Assembly (NCBI GenBank): GCA_944381405.1
Contig: CALWLA010000020.1
Location: 1 to 42,025, forward strand
Reading direction: 5' to 3'
DNA length: 42,025 nt
Source: an uncultured Lachnospiraceae bacterium
GTDB taxonomy: Bacteria > Bacillota > Clostridia > Lachnospirales > Lachnospiraceae
Notes under the pieces: generated by a model
Told to the model about the DNA's origin: nothing
Databases searched by the model: none
What the model saw: only the letters and a program-made list of their open reading frames with translations
Translations under genes and position numbers: made by a program
Shown: piece after piece, positions 33,232 to 41,612 of the stretch
How the letters are laid out: every line of letters begins with the position of its first letter
How positions within the stretch are numbered: position 1 is the stretch's first letter

Positions 33232-34056
33232 TTATTGAACTTGGGCCCGTTGGCGGCTGCGGCGCTCCCCAAGCTTTTTTGCCGTCATGGCTGCTCCCAA
33301 GGCTCCGGCGTACCGGCCTTCGGAGGAATTTTCCACCGGCTGTCCCAGACGGTCGGAGAGCAGGGCGGCGAAGTAGCTGTTGCTGCTGAGTCCTCCAGTC
33401 AGGACGATCTTTTCCGCAAGGCGCTGGCGCTTGCACATGGTGGCCACCTTATTGGCCACGGAAGCGATGACGCCGCTGGCGATATCCTCCCGGCTGCGGC
33501 CCTCCGCAATATAGCTGATAACTTCGGACTCTGCGAATACAGTGCAGAGGGCGGAGATGGGGATGGGCTCCCCGGCCTTTGCCAGCTCGAACATCTCCTC
33601 GATGTCCACGTTGAGGCGGTTGGCCATGACCTCGATGAATTTTCCGGTGCCTGCGGCGCATTTATCGTTCATGAGAAAGTCGGATACCAGGCCGTTTTCC
33701 ACCAGGATCACCTTGGTATCCTGACCGCCCACGTCGATGACGCTGACAGCCTTTTCCTTCTGGAAGAGGAGCTGAGCGCCTTTGGCATGGCAGGTGATCT
33801 CCGTTACCTGCTTGTCGGCAAACTCCACAGCCTCCCGGCCATAGCCGGTGGAAACCACCAGAGTGTTTTTTTCATGTTCCTCTGTATCCTGCACATAGAT
33901 TCCTTTGTTTTCCAGAAGCTCCGCAATGTGCTTTGCGGCCATGCGGCTGCTCCAGCCCGTGGGGATCACAAAGCGGTCAATGGCTGCGCCGGTTTCATCC
34001 AGCACCGCGATCTTGGCTGCAGTAGAGCCGATATCGATTCCTGTATAATACATCAT
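33232..34056 (-). CDS. CoA-dehydratase/double-cubane reductase activator (ASKHA ATPase)
   Basis: The 274-residue protein is an HgdC/YjiL-type activator. It starts YYTGIDIGSTAAKIAVLDETG, the ASKHA phosphate-1 motif. Cys in NDKCAAGTGKFIEV and ALCTVFAESEV bridge one 4Fe-4S cluster at the dimer interface, and GGLSSNSYFA is near the C-terminus. It uses ATP hydrolysis to fire electrons into the double-cubane reductases encoded just downstream. ATG 34056 is chosen because GGAGAC precedes it; an upstream in-frame ATG at 34080 has no such site. Confidence 0.9.
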   Translation of the reverse strand: MMYYTGIDIGSTAAKIAVLDETGAAIDRFVIPTGWSSRMAAKHIAELLENKGIYVQDTEEHEKNTLVVSTGYGREAVEFADKQVTEITCHAKGAQLLFQKEKAVSVIDVGGQDTKVILVENGLVSDFLMNDKCAAGTGKFIEVMANRLNVDIEEMFELAKAGEPIPISALCTVFAESEVISYIAEGRSREDIASGVIASVANKVATMCKRQRLAEKIVLTGGLSSNSYFAALLSDRLGQPVENSSEGRYAGALGAAMTAKKLGERRSRQRAQVQ

Positions 34057-34130
34057 GACAGTCTCCGTTCTTTTTTTCATATATGAAATAAATTATACCA
34101 TTTTTCTTCTGCCATCGGTGAAATATTACG
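34057..34130 (-). promoter_or_regulatory. Promoter region of reductase operon
   Basis: On the minus strand TATAAT (34097-34092) is a good -10 with a weak TTCACC -35 19 bases upstream. It drives the activator and both reductases. Confidence 0.5.
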
Positions 34131-34196
34131 TTTTTTTATGGATGTACAGGGGGTTATAAAGAAATATAATAACAGTGAAAAACGAAGCCCAGATGA

Positions 34197-34224
34197 TTGA
34201 CAGATGAGATGAAAAGGATATAAT
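34197..34224 (+). promoter_or_regulatory. Orphan consensus sigma-A promoter
   Basis: TTGACA (34197-34202), 16 bases, TATAAT (34219-34224): both boxes are consensus. No protein-coding gene lies downstream on the plus strand; it fires into a long hairpin (34245-34319) and then antisense into the recombinase 3' end. Confidence 0.65.
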
Positions 34225-34244
34225 GAATGTATTGAAAAATTTTT

Positions 34245-34319
34245 CATAACAAGAACCTTCCAAACAACAAGGACAGCTCTTTATGATGGTGGTTTCATAA
34301 AGGGCTGTCTCTTGTTATG
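34245..34319. repeat. Long hairpin / candidate small RNA or terminator
   Basis: Arms GACAGCTCTTTATGA (34272-34286) and TCATAAAGGGCTGTC (34295-34309) pair with a single wobble. The right flank CTTGTT can extend pairing with AACAAG (34266-34271) or, instead, TCTTGTTATG (34310-34319) with CATAACAAGA (34245-34254), so two alternative outer stems compete. It lies just past the recombinase stop and may terminate that transcript. It also sits 20 bases after the orphan promoter's -10, so it may be a small structured RNA. Confidence 0.6.
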
Positions 34320-34338
34320 TGGAAGAGAGGCAGGGGCT

Positions 34339-35406
34339 TCAGGGGTCCTTCCTGAGGCGTACCGCATCCCTTGCCATGCGCCGCCGGTCGTCCTCGATGG
34401 CGGCATAATGCTTTTTTGTGGTGTTGACGTCCGCATGTCCAAGCACGTCCGCCACCAGATAAATATCCCCGGTTTCCCGGTACAGGGCGGTGCCGTAAGT
34501 GCTGCGGAGTTTGTGGGGTGTAATATGTTTCAGGGGGGCTGCAGAGCGGGCATATTTTTTCACAAGGTTTTCCACGCTGCGGACGCTTATACGCTTTTGC
34601 TGCAGGGAAAGGAAGAGGGCGTTTTCGTGGCCGCTTTCCGGAATGGTATGCCGCCGTTCCTCCAGGTAGGCGGAAAGCGCTTCCCGCACCTCGTCGCCGA
34701 AATAGACAGTGACCTCCTTGCCTCCCTTCCGGTGGATGCGGACGCCGTTTTCTTCCATGTTGAGATCAGAAAGATCGATGCCCACGCATTCCGATACCCG
34801 CATGCCGGTGCCAAGCAAAAGGGAGAGGAGAGCGGTGTCCCGGACTCTGGTTTTCGCATGAAAGCTCTGCTGGCGCTTGGAGAGATGGGCTCCGGTATCC
34901 GCCTCCGCCAGGAAACGATCCATTTCATCGTTATTGAGCCGCACGATCTCTTTCTGGTGCAGCTTCGGCAGCCGGACCCTGGCGGCGGGATTGGATTGAA
35001 TCATTTCGTTGTTGTAAAAATAGTTGTAAAAGGACTTTAAGGAGGCGATTTTCCGTTTGATGCCGTTTTCCCGGTTCACCACGACCTCGTCCTCATTTTC
35101 AGCAGGGCGGTATTTCAGATATTCCATGTATTCCTCCAGATCCTGGACGTTGATCTGTTCCAGGTCCTGGATCCGGAAATCCTGGATGCTTTTCCTGGTT
35201 TTCCGGAATATGGGATTTTCCGTTATCAGGAACTGAAAAAAAACATGCAGATCGTAGGCATAGGCCAGACGGGTCCTGGACTGGGTCCTGGGCTCAATGC
35301 CCCGGAAAAACTGCCTGCAGAAAGGCGGAAGCCCTGCGGTCAGTTCGGTGAGACGGTCGTAATTCTTTTTATCCTGCTGCTGGCTGTAGGAGAGCGTTCG
35401 TTTCAT
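34339..35406 (-). CDS. Tyrosine site-specific recombinase (XerC/D-type)
   Basis: The 355-residue integrase-like protein has an N-terminal SAM-like core-binding domain (about 30-165) and a C-terminal catalytic domain. Recognisable active residues are Arg in LGTGMRVSECVGIDL, Lys in HRKGGKEVTVYF, HxxR in HKLRSTYGTALY, His in LGHADVNTTKKHY and the nucleophile Tyr that ends that motif. It looks like the chromosomal Xer-like clade of Clostridia rather than a prophage integrase, since no phage or conjugation gene lies near. Flanking long hairpin and inverted repeat may be binding sites or simply transcription signals. Confidence 0.92.
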   Translation of the reverse strand: MKRTLSYSQQQDKKNYDRLTELTAGLPPFCRQFFRGIEPRTQSRTRLAYAYDLHVFFQFLITENPIFRKTRKSIQDFRIQDLEQINVQDLEEYMEYLKYRPAENEDEVVVNRENGIKRKIASLKSFYNYFYNNEMIQSNPAARVRLPKLHQKEIVRLNNDEMDRFLAEADTGAHLSKRQQSFHAKTRVRDTALLSLLLGTGMRVSECVGIDLSDLNMEENGVRIHRKGGKEVTVYFGDEVREALSAYLEERRHTIPESGHENALFLSLQQKRISVRSVENLVKKYARSAAPLKHITPHKLRSTYGTALYRETGDIYLVADVLGHADVNTTKKHYAAIEDDRRRMARDAVRLRKDP

Positions 35407-35663
35407 GTGAAATCATTCCTCCGAATATCGTATATTTGGTAGGTCGGTTCTTGTCGGAACCTCATTGTATTTTATTTCTATTTATTCGCAAAACACAGGT
35501 TTAACGAATAGTTTGTGCGAAGATCCAGGCAGATAAAGGTTCAACAAAGCCCTGGATCTCTGCGATATTTCCTTTGTTTTCCGAATAGTTCCCATGTTTT
35601 CTACATTATACTATCATCAGAGGCAGGATTTCAACGTCCATTTTCCGAAAAAGGAAATTCCGG
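35407..35663 (-). promoter_or_regulatory. Recombinase promoter and long leader with dyads
   Basis: On the minus strand TTGAAA (35634-35629), 18 bases, TATAAT (35610-35605) form a likely promoter, leaving a leader of about 190 bases. In it, GGTTC-N6-GAACC (35446-35461) and TTCGCA...TGCGAA arms (35485-35521) are inverted repeats. No gene is supported in this stretch. Confidence 0.55.
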
Positions 35664-35698
35664 AAAAAAAAATACAGGGCTGTTCCCGAGCCCTGTAT
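35664..35698 (-). terminator. Rho-independent terminator of ABC-2 exporter operon
   Basis: ATACAGGGCT (35672-35681) and AGCCCTGTAT (35689-35698) form a perfect 10-bp stem. On the minus strand it is followed by nine T. Confidence 0.92.
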
Positions 35699-35734
35699 AT
35701 TTGAAAGATATTTTTACGATCCAAAGATAAATGT

Positions 35735-36577
35735 TTATTCCAGATTGAGACGGCGCTTCAGGATGTAATGGGTGGGAAGCATCTCCAACAGGAAGAACAC
35801 AGCCTGCCCCAGGATCAGCATCCAAAGCACCATATGTGCCATCAGGACTGCGCCGGACTCCATATTCTCCTGAAACCCTATAAAGAGTCCTTCCGGAAGC
35901 AGGCTCAGGCTGCACAGCATCCCGTAGCCCAGAAGGCTTGTGAGAAAGGCGATCACCACATAGCTGATGACGGACCAGACCACCCGGTTTTTCCGGAACA
36001 GCTGTCCGACGGACATGCTGAGATAAAAATGATAGATGACGGAAAGTGCCCACAGCACGCCTGCGAAAAGCAGCTCCAAAAGGAGCAGCGCCGCGTGAGG
36101 CATCAGCTCCGGCGCTTCTCTCATACCCTCTGATACCCCATGAATGACTGCGCCGGGCAGGGATATCAGGGCTGATACGAGGTCGAAGCCTGCCAGGATG
36201 CACATGGACAGGATCGCCGTAAAGCAGGACAAAAAGCAGATCACAAGAGCCACCAGCGCCTTGGAAAGAACCAGCTGCCATACCCTTACCGGCAGGGTGA
36301 ACATGAGATACCCCTCTTCTCCCAGGAGCCCATGATAGAAACGGCCCACCAGCGCCACCACCGTAATGGCGCAAAGGGCGACCAGGAGCCCGAAATAGAC
36401 AAAGGCGCTGAGGGTCTGCAAAAGCCCCAGTACGTTGTCCGGAAGAGGCCGGTTCGTCCACAGGATATCCCTATACAGCAGGTAATTGATGGCGGCTACC
36501 GCCAATATGGCCACATAGACCGGAAGCATTTCCCGGATCATGGCGGTCCATTCGTATTTAATGAGCTTTCTCATCAT
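35735..36577 (-). CDS. ABC-2-type transporter permease
   Basis: The 280-residue protein has about six hydrophobic helices (AILAVAAINYLLY, LLVALCAITVVALVG, LVICFLSCFTAILS and others) and no enzymatic motif. It follows a GntR regulator and ATPase in one operon of the YtrABC type, and their ends overlap by 20 bases. Such exporters respond to envelope stress or export peptides or antibiotics; the substrate is unknown. Confidence 0.85.
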   Translation of the reverse strand: MMRKLIKYEWTAMIREMLPVYVAILAVAAINYLLYRDILWTNRPLPDNVLGLLQTLSAFVYFGLLVALCAITVVALVGRFYHGLLGEEGYLMFTLPVRVWQLVLSKALVALVICFLSCFTAILSMCILAGFDLVSALISLPGAVIHGVSEGMREAPELMPHAALLLLELLFAGVLWALSVIYHFYLSMSVGQLFRKNRVVWSVISYVVIAFLTSLLGYGMLCSLSLLPEGLFIGFQENMESGAVLMAHMVLWMLILGQAVFFLLEMLPTHYILKRRLNLE

Positions 36578-37298
36578 GGGGCACCTCCTTTACAGGTATG
36601 ACAGAAAAGATCTCCCGGAACAAGGCGTCTACGGATTTTCCTTCAGACTCTCGAAGATCATCCACCCGGTCCCGGCGGACCACCTGGCCATCTTTGAGGA
36701 AGATCACCTCGTCCAGGATCTTTTCCACATCTGAGATCAGATGGGTGGAGATCAGCACCGTGGCTTCCTCCGAATAATTTGTCAGTATGGTCCTCAGGAT
36801 AAAATCTCTGGAGGCGGGATCCACCCCGCCGATGGGCTCGTCCAACAGGTACAGCCGCGCCCTGCGGCTCATGACCATCACCAGCTGGACCTTTTCCCTG
36901 GTGCCCTTGGACATGTTTTTGATCCGGGCCTTTTCGGCGATTCCCAGGCTGTCCAGCATGCTGCGGGCCCGGTCCGGATCGAAATCCCGGTAAAAATCCT
37001 GAAAGAAATGCATCAGGTCCTTTACCCGCATCCAGTCCGCGATATACATCCGGTCCGGCAGATAGGAAACCAGAGCCTTTGTTTCCGGTCCCGGCGCTGA
37101 GCCTGCGATGTCGATGCTGCCCTGATCCGGCTGCAATAGTCCGTTCATGAGCTTTATCAGCGTGGTTTTTCCGGACCCGTTTGGTCCCAGGAGACCGATG
37201 ATCCGGCCCGGCATTAGCTCCAGATCCACCGCTGAAAGCGCTGTGGTCTTTCCAAAGCGCTTTGTAACGCCCTTTATGACTGCAAGTCTTTCTTCCAT
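36558..37298 (-). CDS. ABC transporter ATP-binding protein (YtrB-like)
   Basis: The 246-residue ATPase has Walker A GPNGSGKTT, the signature MSKGTREKVQLVMVMSR (a non-canonical LSGGQ), and Walker B LYLLDEPIGGVDP, with H-loop STHLISD. The divergent signature is usual in YtrB/BcrA-like exporters. It overlaps the GntR regulator at its start and the permease at its end. Confidence 0.9.
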   Translation of the reverse strand: MEERLAVIKGVTKRFGKTTALSAVDLELMPGRIIGLLGPNGSGKTTLIKLMNGLLQPDQGSIDIAGSAPGPETKALVSYLPDRMYIADWMRVKDLMHFFQDFYRDFDPDRARSMLDSLGIAEKARIKNMSKGTREKVQLVMVMSRRARLYLLDEPIGGVDPASRDFILRTILTNYSEEATVLISTHLISDVEKILDEVIFLKDGQVVRRDRVDDLRESEGKSVDALFREIFSVIPVKEVPHDEKAH

Positions 37299-37669
37299 AC
37301 TTCCTCCTCTTCTGCTTCCGTTTCGGAAAGCACCTGCCGGACCTCCTCAGGGCTGTATCCAAGGCCCTGCATGCGTTTCAGAAAGGCCCTGGCCTCTTCC
37401 CTGGCCTTTTCCCTCCGGATAGCCCGGATGATCTCCATATCCTCTGTCACAGATCTTCCTGCGGTCCTGTTGGTGAGGATCACGCCTCTGCCCTCCAGCC
37501 CTGCAAAGGCCCGCTGCATGGTGTTGGGATTGACCCCCGCCTCCGCCGCAAGCTCCCGCACCGAGGGAAGACGGCTGCCAGGCGGAAAATAGCCCGACAC
37601 CACAGCGGTGAGAAGCTGTTCCTCCAGCTGCAGAAAGATGGGACTGTTATCGTTGATCTTCCACTCCAT
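37274..37669 (-). CDS. GntR-family transcriptional regulator (YtrA subfamily)
   Basis: The 131-residue protein has a winged helix-turn-helix (about 10-75: FLQLEEQLLTAVVSGYFPPGSRLPSVRELAAEAGVNPNTMQRAF, core PPGSRLPSVRELAAEAGVNP) and only a short C-terminal helical tail, as in YtrA. It probably represses its own exporter operon by binding the dyad at 37702-37721. AGGAAAGGAAGCGGAG lies before the ATG. Confidence 0.93.
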   Translation of the reverse strand: MEWKINDNSPIFLQLEEQLLTAVVSGYFPPGSRLPSVRELAAEAGVNPNTMQRAFAGLEGRGVILTNRTAGRSVTEDMEIIRAIRREKAREEARAFLKRMQGLGYSPEEVRQVLSETEAEEEEVWKKDLQS

Positions 37670-37701
37670 CTCCGCTTCCTTTCCTGTGTGTTCCCGTCAA
37701 C

Positions 37702-37721
37702 TGTATTATTGACTTAATACA
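37702..37721. promoter_or_regulatory. GntR operator-like palindrome
   Basis: TGTATTA (37702-37708), 6 bases, TAATACA (37715-37721) is a perfect dyad 33 bases upstream of the GntR start, at the place for self-repression. YtrA-type regulators bind such short spaced dyads. Confidence 0.7.
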
Positions 37722-37823
37722 AGTATACAGCCATAAGAAAAAAAGTCAAGGGAACCGGGAAAAAGAAAGGATGATTTAAGGAAGCCGGGAAAACAGAGAA
37801 ACAGAAAAATTTCTGAAAAAACA

Positions 37824-37862
37824 AAAATTGCGGTTTTCAGGAGCACCGCAATTTTGTATAAT
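37824..37862 (+). promoter_or_regulatory. Inverted repeat overlapping the promoter of the PP-loop gene
   Basis: AAAATTGCGGT (37824-37834) and ACCGCAATTTT (37845-37855) are perfect 11-bp arms with a 10-base spacer. TATAAT (37857-37862) follows one base later, and the -35 candidate TTTTCA is 17 bases upstream of it. The dyad thus covers the -35/spacer region and may be an operator. Confidence 0.6.
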
Positions 37863-37896
37863 GCTTTCAGTTTGTTTACTGCAGGAGGAAAAGGGA

Positions 37897-38640
37897 ATGG
37901 AGCTTCAGAAATTACTCAGCCTGACCAGAAAAGGCATCGACACCTATCAGATGATCCAGGAGGGGGACCATATTGCCGTGGGGGTGTCCGCCGGAAAGGA
38001 TTCCCTTTCCCTGCTGTATGCCATGAAAGCCCTCCAGCGCTTCTATCCCAGGCATTTTCAGCTTTCAGCCATCACCGTTGACCTGGGCCTGGGAAATCTG
38101 ATCCTGGAGCCCGTGAGGGCCCTCTGCCAGGAGCTGGGGGTCCCCTATCACGTCGTCACCACGGATATCGGGGAGATCCTCTTCGATAAAAGAAAAGAGA
38201 CCAACCCCTGCTCTCTCTGCGCCAAGATGCGGAAGGGAGCCCTGAACGACAAGGCAAAAGAGATCGGCGCAGGAAAGATCGCCTATGCCCATCACCGGGA
38301 CGACCTCATCGAGACCATGCTCATGTCCCTGATCTTCGAGGGCCGCTTTCATTCCTTTTCGCCCCTTACCTATCTGGACCGCACAGGGCTTTATGTGATC
38401 CGTCCCTTCCTCTTTGTGGAGGAGCGGGACATCATCAGCTTTGCTAGGGAGATGAAGCTGCCTGTGTGCAAAAATCCCTGTCCTGTGGACGGCAACACCA
38501 AGCGCCAGTATACCAAGGAGCTTCTGCAGCAGATCTACCGGGAAAATCCCGGCGCAGACAAACGGCTGTTCCACGCCATCCTGGACGGGAACCTTTCCGG
38601 CTGGCCGGAGGCGATCCCCCACCCCAGATATCAGAAATGA
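37897..38640 (+). CDS. TtcA-like PP-loop ATPase, tRNA thiolation family
   Basis: The 247-residue protein starts at ATG 37897, since AGGAGG precedes it; an upstream ATG 37828 is weak. PP-loop SAGKDS near residue 36, CxxC (CSLCAKMRKG) near 107 and Cys-x3-Cys (CKNPC) near 191 are those of the TtcA/TtuA group, which use a 4Fe-4S cluster to put sulfur in tRNA bases. Its exact target is not shown. Distinct from TilS, as the protein has no extended C-terminal domain. Confidence 0.85.
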   Translation: MELQKLLSLTRKGIDTYQMIQEGDHIAVGVSAGKDSLSLLYAMKALQRFYPRHFQLSAITVDLGLGNLILEPVRALCQELGVPYHVVTTDIGEILFDKRKETNPCSLCAKMRKGALNDKAKEIGAGKIAYAHHRDDLIETMLMSLIFEGRFHSFSPLTYLDRTGLYVIRPFLFVEERDIISFAREMKLPVCKNPCPVDGNTKRQYTKELLQQIYRENPGADKRLFHAILDGNLSGWPEAIPHPRYQK

Positions 38641-38686
38641 GCAACAAGATATCAGACATGACTAAACTCAAAAAAGTTATATTGCG

Positions 38687-38733
38687 AAAAAGCCAGGCGC
38701 CGCCTTTTACAAAGGGGAACGCCTGACTTTTTT
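38687..38733. terminator. Bidirectional rho-independent terminator
   Basis: AAAAAG-C-CAGGCG (38687-38699) pairs with CGCCTG-A-CTTTTT (38720-38732), with one mismatch. It lies between converging genes. Confidence 0.88.
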
Positions 38734-38738
38734 ACTTT

Positions 38739-40142
38739 TTAACGGTAGATCAGCTGACCGTCGTTTACAGTCTGGGCATCCAGCACGATGTGATCGTACA
38801 CGGAAAGGCCGTAGCTGGTATTTTTCTTCACGATGCAGTAATCGTTGGCCTGCTCCAGGACCTCGATCCGTTTGAAGACCGCATAGCCCTTGTTGATGTT
38901 GTAAACGCCCTCCAGAGGCTTTGTAGGGCCGATCTGATAACGGTCCTCTCCCGCTGGGCTTCTGACAAAGTCGCCGGAATGCAGGGGGGAATCCTCCTGG
39001 GTATCGATGTAGCAGTATTCCTCATCGATGTTGTAGAACTCCGGGGAAACGAACTCGGAGGCGGTGCCTGTCTCGGAGATCACCTCCTTCAGGAAGCCCT
39101 GGGAGCCGTCCTCGGCGGTTTCCAGATAGGAAACAGGAATCACACAGAAATCCTTTGAGGTGATGGATTTTTCCGGAATCTTGAGGCCGGAAACGTCGCT
39201 GGTCACAACCTCGAAATCCACATAACGCTGGGAAGTGAACTGCACCAGATAACGGGTCAGGGTCAGCTGTCCGTAATCCCCGCCGTCGGCCCCTTTTACC
39301 TGGGAATAATCCGCCAGGGTGGTGACGCCGGTGTCCGGAAAACGGATGCGCAGCTGGTTTTTCCCGGAAAACTCCCGGATGTCGCTTTCCGTAAGGGGAA
39401 AGACGATGTTCCAGATATCCGAGGTGATGAGCTTATAGACCGGTTTTCCAGCCTCGATGAGATCCCCTGATTTGGAGATGGTCCGCTGGTACTGTCCCTT
39501 GTCAAAAACAGCTGCCGTCACATCCTCCGGCGTAAGGGCCTCCATGCCGTCGATGGAATAGGAAACGATGCCGGATTTTTCCGAAGGATAGGAATTGAAC
39601 ACGATGCCCTGCTCCCGCAGCTTGTCGGAAAGGGCGCTCATGGCGTTGAAGTTGGAAAACTCCAGCACCTGGGCGTTCAGGGAGGAGCTCAGGTCATAAA
39701 GGGCGCTGAAATCCTCGTCAGAATAGGAACCGGTATAATTTGACAGCATGGAACGCAGCTCCGCCACGTCTCCCTGGCTGAGGGCGTTGACCTCCTCCGG
39801 ATGCTCCTGGAGGTACTGATTGAGGCTGCCGGTTTCGTCTACGGAATAGACGCTGGTCCCCTTGGCAGTCTTCTTTCCGTCGGGAATGTAATAGTTCAGG
39901 TTTCCGCTGGCGGCGGCGTTCACTACTTCCTCCTGCCGGAGGATCACTCCGCTGTAGGTGTGTTCCTTCACGATGCTGCCCTCTTCCACCTCGTAGAATT
40001 TGACCTGATCCCGCTTGAGGTAGGAAGAGACGCTAAAAACAATGTAGACAGCGATCAGGAAGAACATGAGCGTGCCTACATTGATTTTAAACTGCCTGCG
40101 CAGCTTGATTATTTTTTTGTTTTTCTTTTTTTTCGGAGCCAT
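38739..40142 (-). CDS. Membrane protein with HlyD-like barrel-sandwich domain
   Basis: The 467-residue protein has a Lys-rich N-terminus (MAPKKKKNKKIIKLRR), one transmembrane helix (about 23-42) and an extracytoplasmic part that opens VEEGSIVKEHTYSGVILRQEE, like HlyD/efflux-adaptor barrel-sandwich segments. No transport ATPase is adjacent. Similar clostridial proteins lie near cell-division and envelope genes. The function is not known to me. It is second in an operon with the small P-loop protein at 40152. Confidence 0.75.
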   Translation of the reverse strand: MAPKKKKNKKIIKLRRQFKINVGTLMFFLIAVYIVFSVSSYLKRDQVKFYEVEEGSIVKEHTYSGVILRQEEVVNAAASGNLNYYIPDGKKTAKGTSVYSVDETGSLNQYLQEHPEEVNALSQGDVAELRSMLSNYTGSYSDEDFSALYDLSSSLNAQVLEFSNFNAMSALSDKLREQGIVFNSYPSEKSGIVSYSIDGMEALTPEDVTAAVFDKGQYQRTISKSGDLIEAGKPVYKLITSDIWNIVFPLTESDIREFSGKNQLRIRFPDTGVTTLADYSQVKGADGGDYGQLTLTRYLVQFTSQRYVDFEVVTSDVSGLKIPEKSITSKDFCVIPVSYLETAEDGSQGFLKEVISETGTASEFVSPEFYNIDEEYCYIDTQEDSPLHSGDFVRSPAGEDRYQIGPTKPLEGVYNINKGYAVFKRIEVLEQANDYCIVKKNTSYGLSVYDHIVLDAQTVNDGQLIYR

Positions 40143-40151
40143 TCGTTTCTG

Positions 40152-40571
40152 TTACAGAACGATACTTACGTACTTCTTGCACTCCTCCGGAAGCTCTTCC
40201 GCATCCATGGAAACGCTTACGATGAAGTTTACATGATACTTGTCTGAAAGCTCTGCAAGCTGATTTACGGAAGCGGTGATATCTGCGCCGTAAAGGTTTG
40301 CGATCTTCAGGTAGCTGTCAAGGAACATATACTCCAGATCATGATCCTGAGAAATTACACCGCTGATGAAGCCGATGAAACCGTCCTCGGAATTCACAGG
40401 GAAATTGCTGACGTTGATGAGACGGATCTTGTTCGGCAGCTCATACATATGCTGTGAACTCTTGTCAAGGTATACGACGCTTCCGTTTGCTTTTTTGACT
40501 GCCTCGTCGGCTCTCTTCAGAAGCTCCTTCGTTTTGCCTTTGCCCTTGCTTCCAACGATTAACTCTATCAT
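40152..40571 (-). CDS. Small P-loop protein of unknown function
   Basis: The 139-residue protein opens MIELIVGSKGKGKTKELLKRA, a Walker A-like P-loop, followed by a Rossmann-like pattern and DLEYMFLDSY, a possible Walker B. ATG 40571 has AGGAGGAGAG in front. It overlaps no gene and shares a promoter with the HlyD-like gene. Conserved small ATPases of this type occur in Clostridia; I do not know the function. Confidence 0.75.
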   Translation of the reverse strand: MIELIVGSKGKGKTKELLKRADEAVKKANGSVVYLDKSSQHMYELPNKIRLINVSNFPVNSEDGFIGFISGVISQDHDLEYMFLDSYLKIANLYGADITASVNQLAELSDKYHVNFIVSVSMDAEELPEECKKYVSIVL

Positions 40572-40608
40572 ATCTCTCCTCCTAAGATGTATGTGTCTTT
40601 GTATGTAA

Positions 40609-40637
40609 ATTATATTACAGGATGCGTTCTTTCGCAA
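40609..40637 (-). promoter_or_regulatory. Promoter of the P-loop/HlyD-like operon
   Basis: On the minus strand TTGCGA (40637-40632), 17 bases, TATAAT (40614-40609), 38 bases upstream of ATG 40571. Confidence 0.65.
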
Positions 40638-40640
40638 GCT

Positions 40641-41612
40641 TTAATTCCGGGACTTTTCCAACAGGGTATTCATTCCCGTATAAAGCTTGTCGTAGCTTCC
40701 GGACTTGAAGATGACGGAAATGTAATCCTTCCCGTCCTCCGCCGTCTCCGCCATCACCAGGCAGTAGCCCGCAGCGTTGGTGTGGCCCGTTTTGCCCCCC
40801 TGGTAGCTCATGCCGGAGGGCAGCTGGTATTCGCCTCTGATATACAGGTTGGTGGTCTCCCAGCTGATGGTCCTGGTTTCTCCGTCCGCCCCCAGCACCT
40901 CCGCATCGTGGGAAGTGGTGGCGATGATATCCCGGAAATCCGGATTTTTCATGGCCGCCTGGAAGATCAGGTACATGTCGTAGGGCGTGGTGTAATGATT
41001 ATCATCCGGCAGGCCGTGGGGATTGACGAAATGGGACTGGGTGGCCCCAAGCCGCAGGGCGGTCTCGTTCATCATCTCCGCAAAGGCCTCCTCGCTGCCT
41101 GCGATATGCACCGCCACAGCCGCCGCAGCGTCGTTTCCGCTGGGAATCATTAGTCCGTACAGCAGATCCTGCAGGGAAAGCTGGTCTCCCACCTTGAGGT
41201 CTGCCATGGAAGAGCCGGAAACGGTGATCCGGGCCTCCTCCGGGACGGTGACGGTATCCGAAAGGTCTCCGTGCTCCAGAGCCACCAGACAGGTCAGGAT
41301 CTTTGTGGTGGATGCGGGATACACCCGGTCGTAGATGCCCTTCTGGGAGAGCACCTGACCGTCATCTAGGGAAAACAGGGCGAAGGACTCCGCCTCGATC
41401 CCCTCTGCCTCCAGTTCCTCGTAGTTGCCGGGGATGCAAAGATCGCTGGCAAAGCCCTTCGCCAGATAGGCCTCTCCCGGTTCCATCTGAGAAAGGCTCA
41501 GATTCTGCAGATCGTATGGATTTTTCAGATTGACGCTGCAGGCGCACAGCGGTACGCACAGGCACGCTGCCGCCGCTGCAGCAAGAAAAGACTTAAATTT
41601 CACGCCACTCAA
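40641..41612 (-). CDS. D-alanyl-D-alanine carboxypeptidase (penicillin-binding protein, lipoprotein-like)
   Basis: The 323-residue protein trims D-Ala from peptidoglycan stem peptides. The active-site serine motif is PASTTKILT (SxxK), the second SGND (SxN) and the third GGKTGHT (KTG). The N-terminus has a signal ending LCAC, a likely lipobox. It is shorter than DacA and lacks the long C-terminal domain. The gene overlaps mgsA by 20 bases. Confidence 0.93.
   Translation of the reverse strand: MSGVKFKSFLAAAAAACLCVPLCACSVNLKNPYDLQNLSLSQMEPGEAYLAKGFASDLCIPGNYEELEAEGIEAESFALFSLDDGQVLSQKGIYDRVYPASTTKILTCLVALEHGDLSDTVTVPEEARITVSGSSMADLKVGDQLSLQDLLYGLMIPSGNDAAAAVAVHIAGSEEAFAEMMNETALRLGATQSHFVNPHGLPDDNHYTTPYDMYLIFQAAMKNPDFRDIIATTSHDAEVLGADGETRTISWETTNLYIRGEYQLPSGMSYQGGKTGHTNAAGYCLVMAETAEDGKDYISVIFKSGSYDKLYTGMNTLLEKSRN

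Noticed and set aside
34339-35406. Recombinase as integrase of a mobile element covering the SAO region
   Set aside because: No att repeats, phage or conjugation genes are visible, and the protein looks like a chromosomal Xer-type enzyme.
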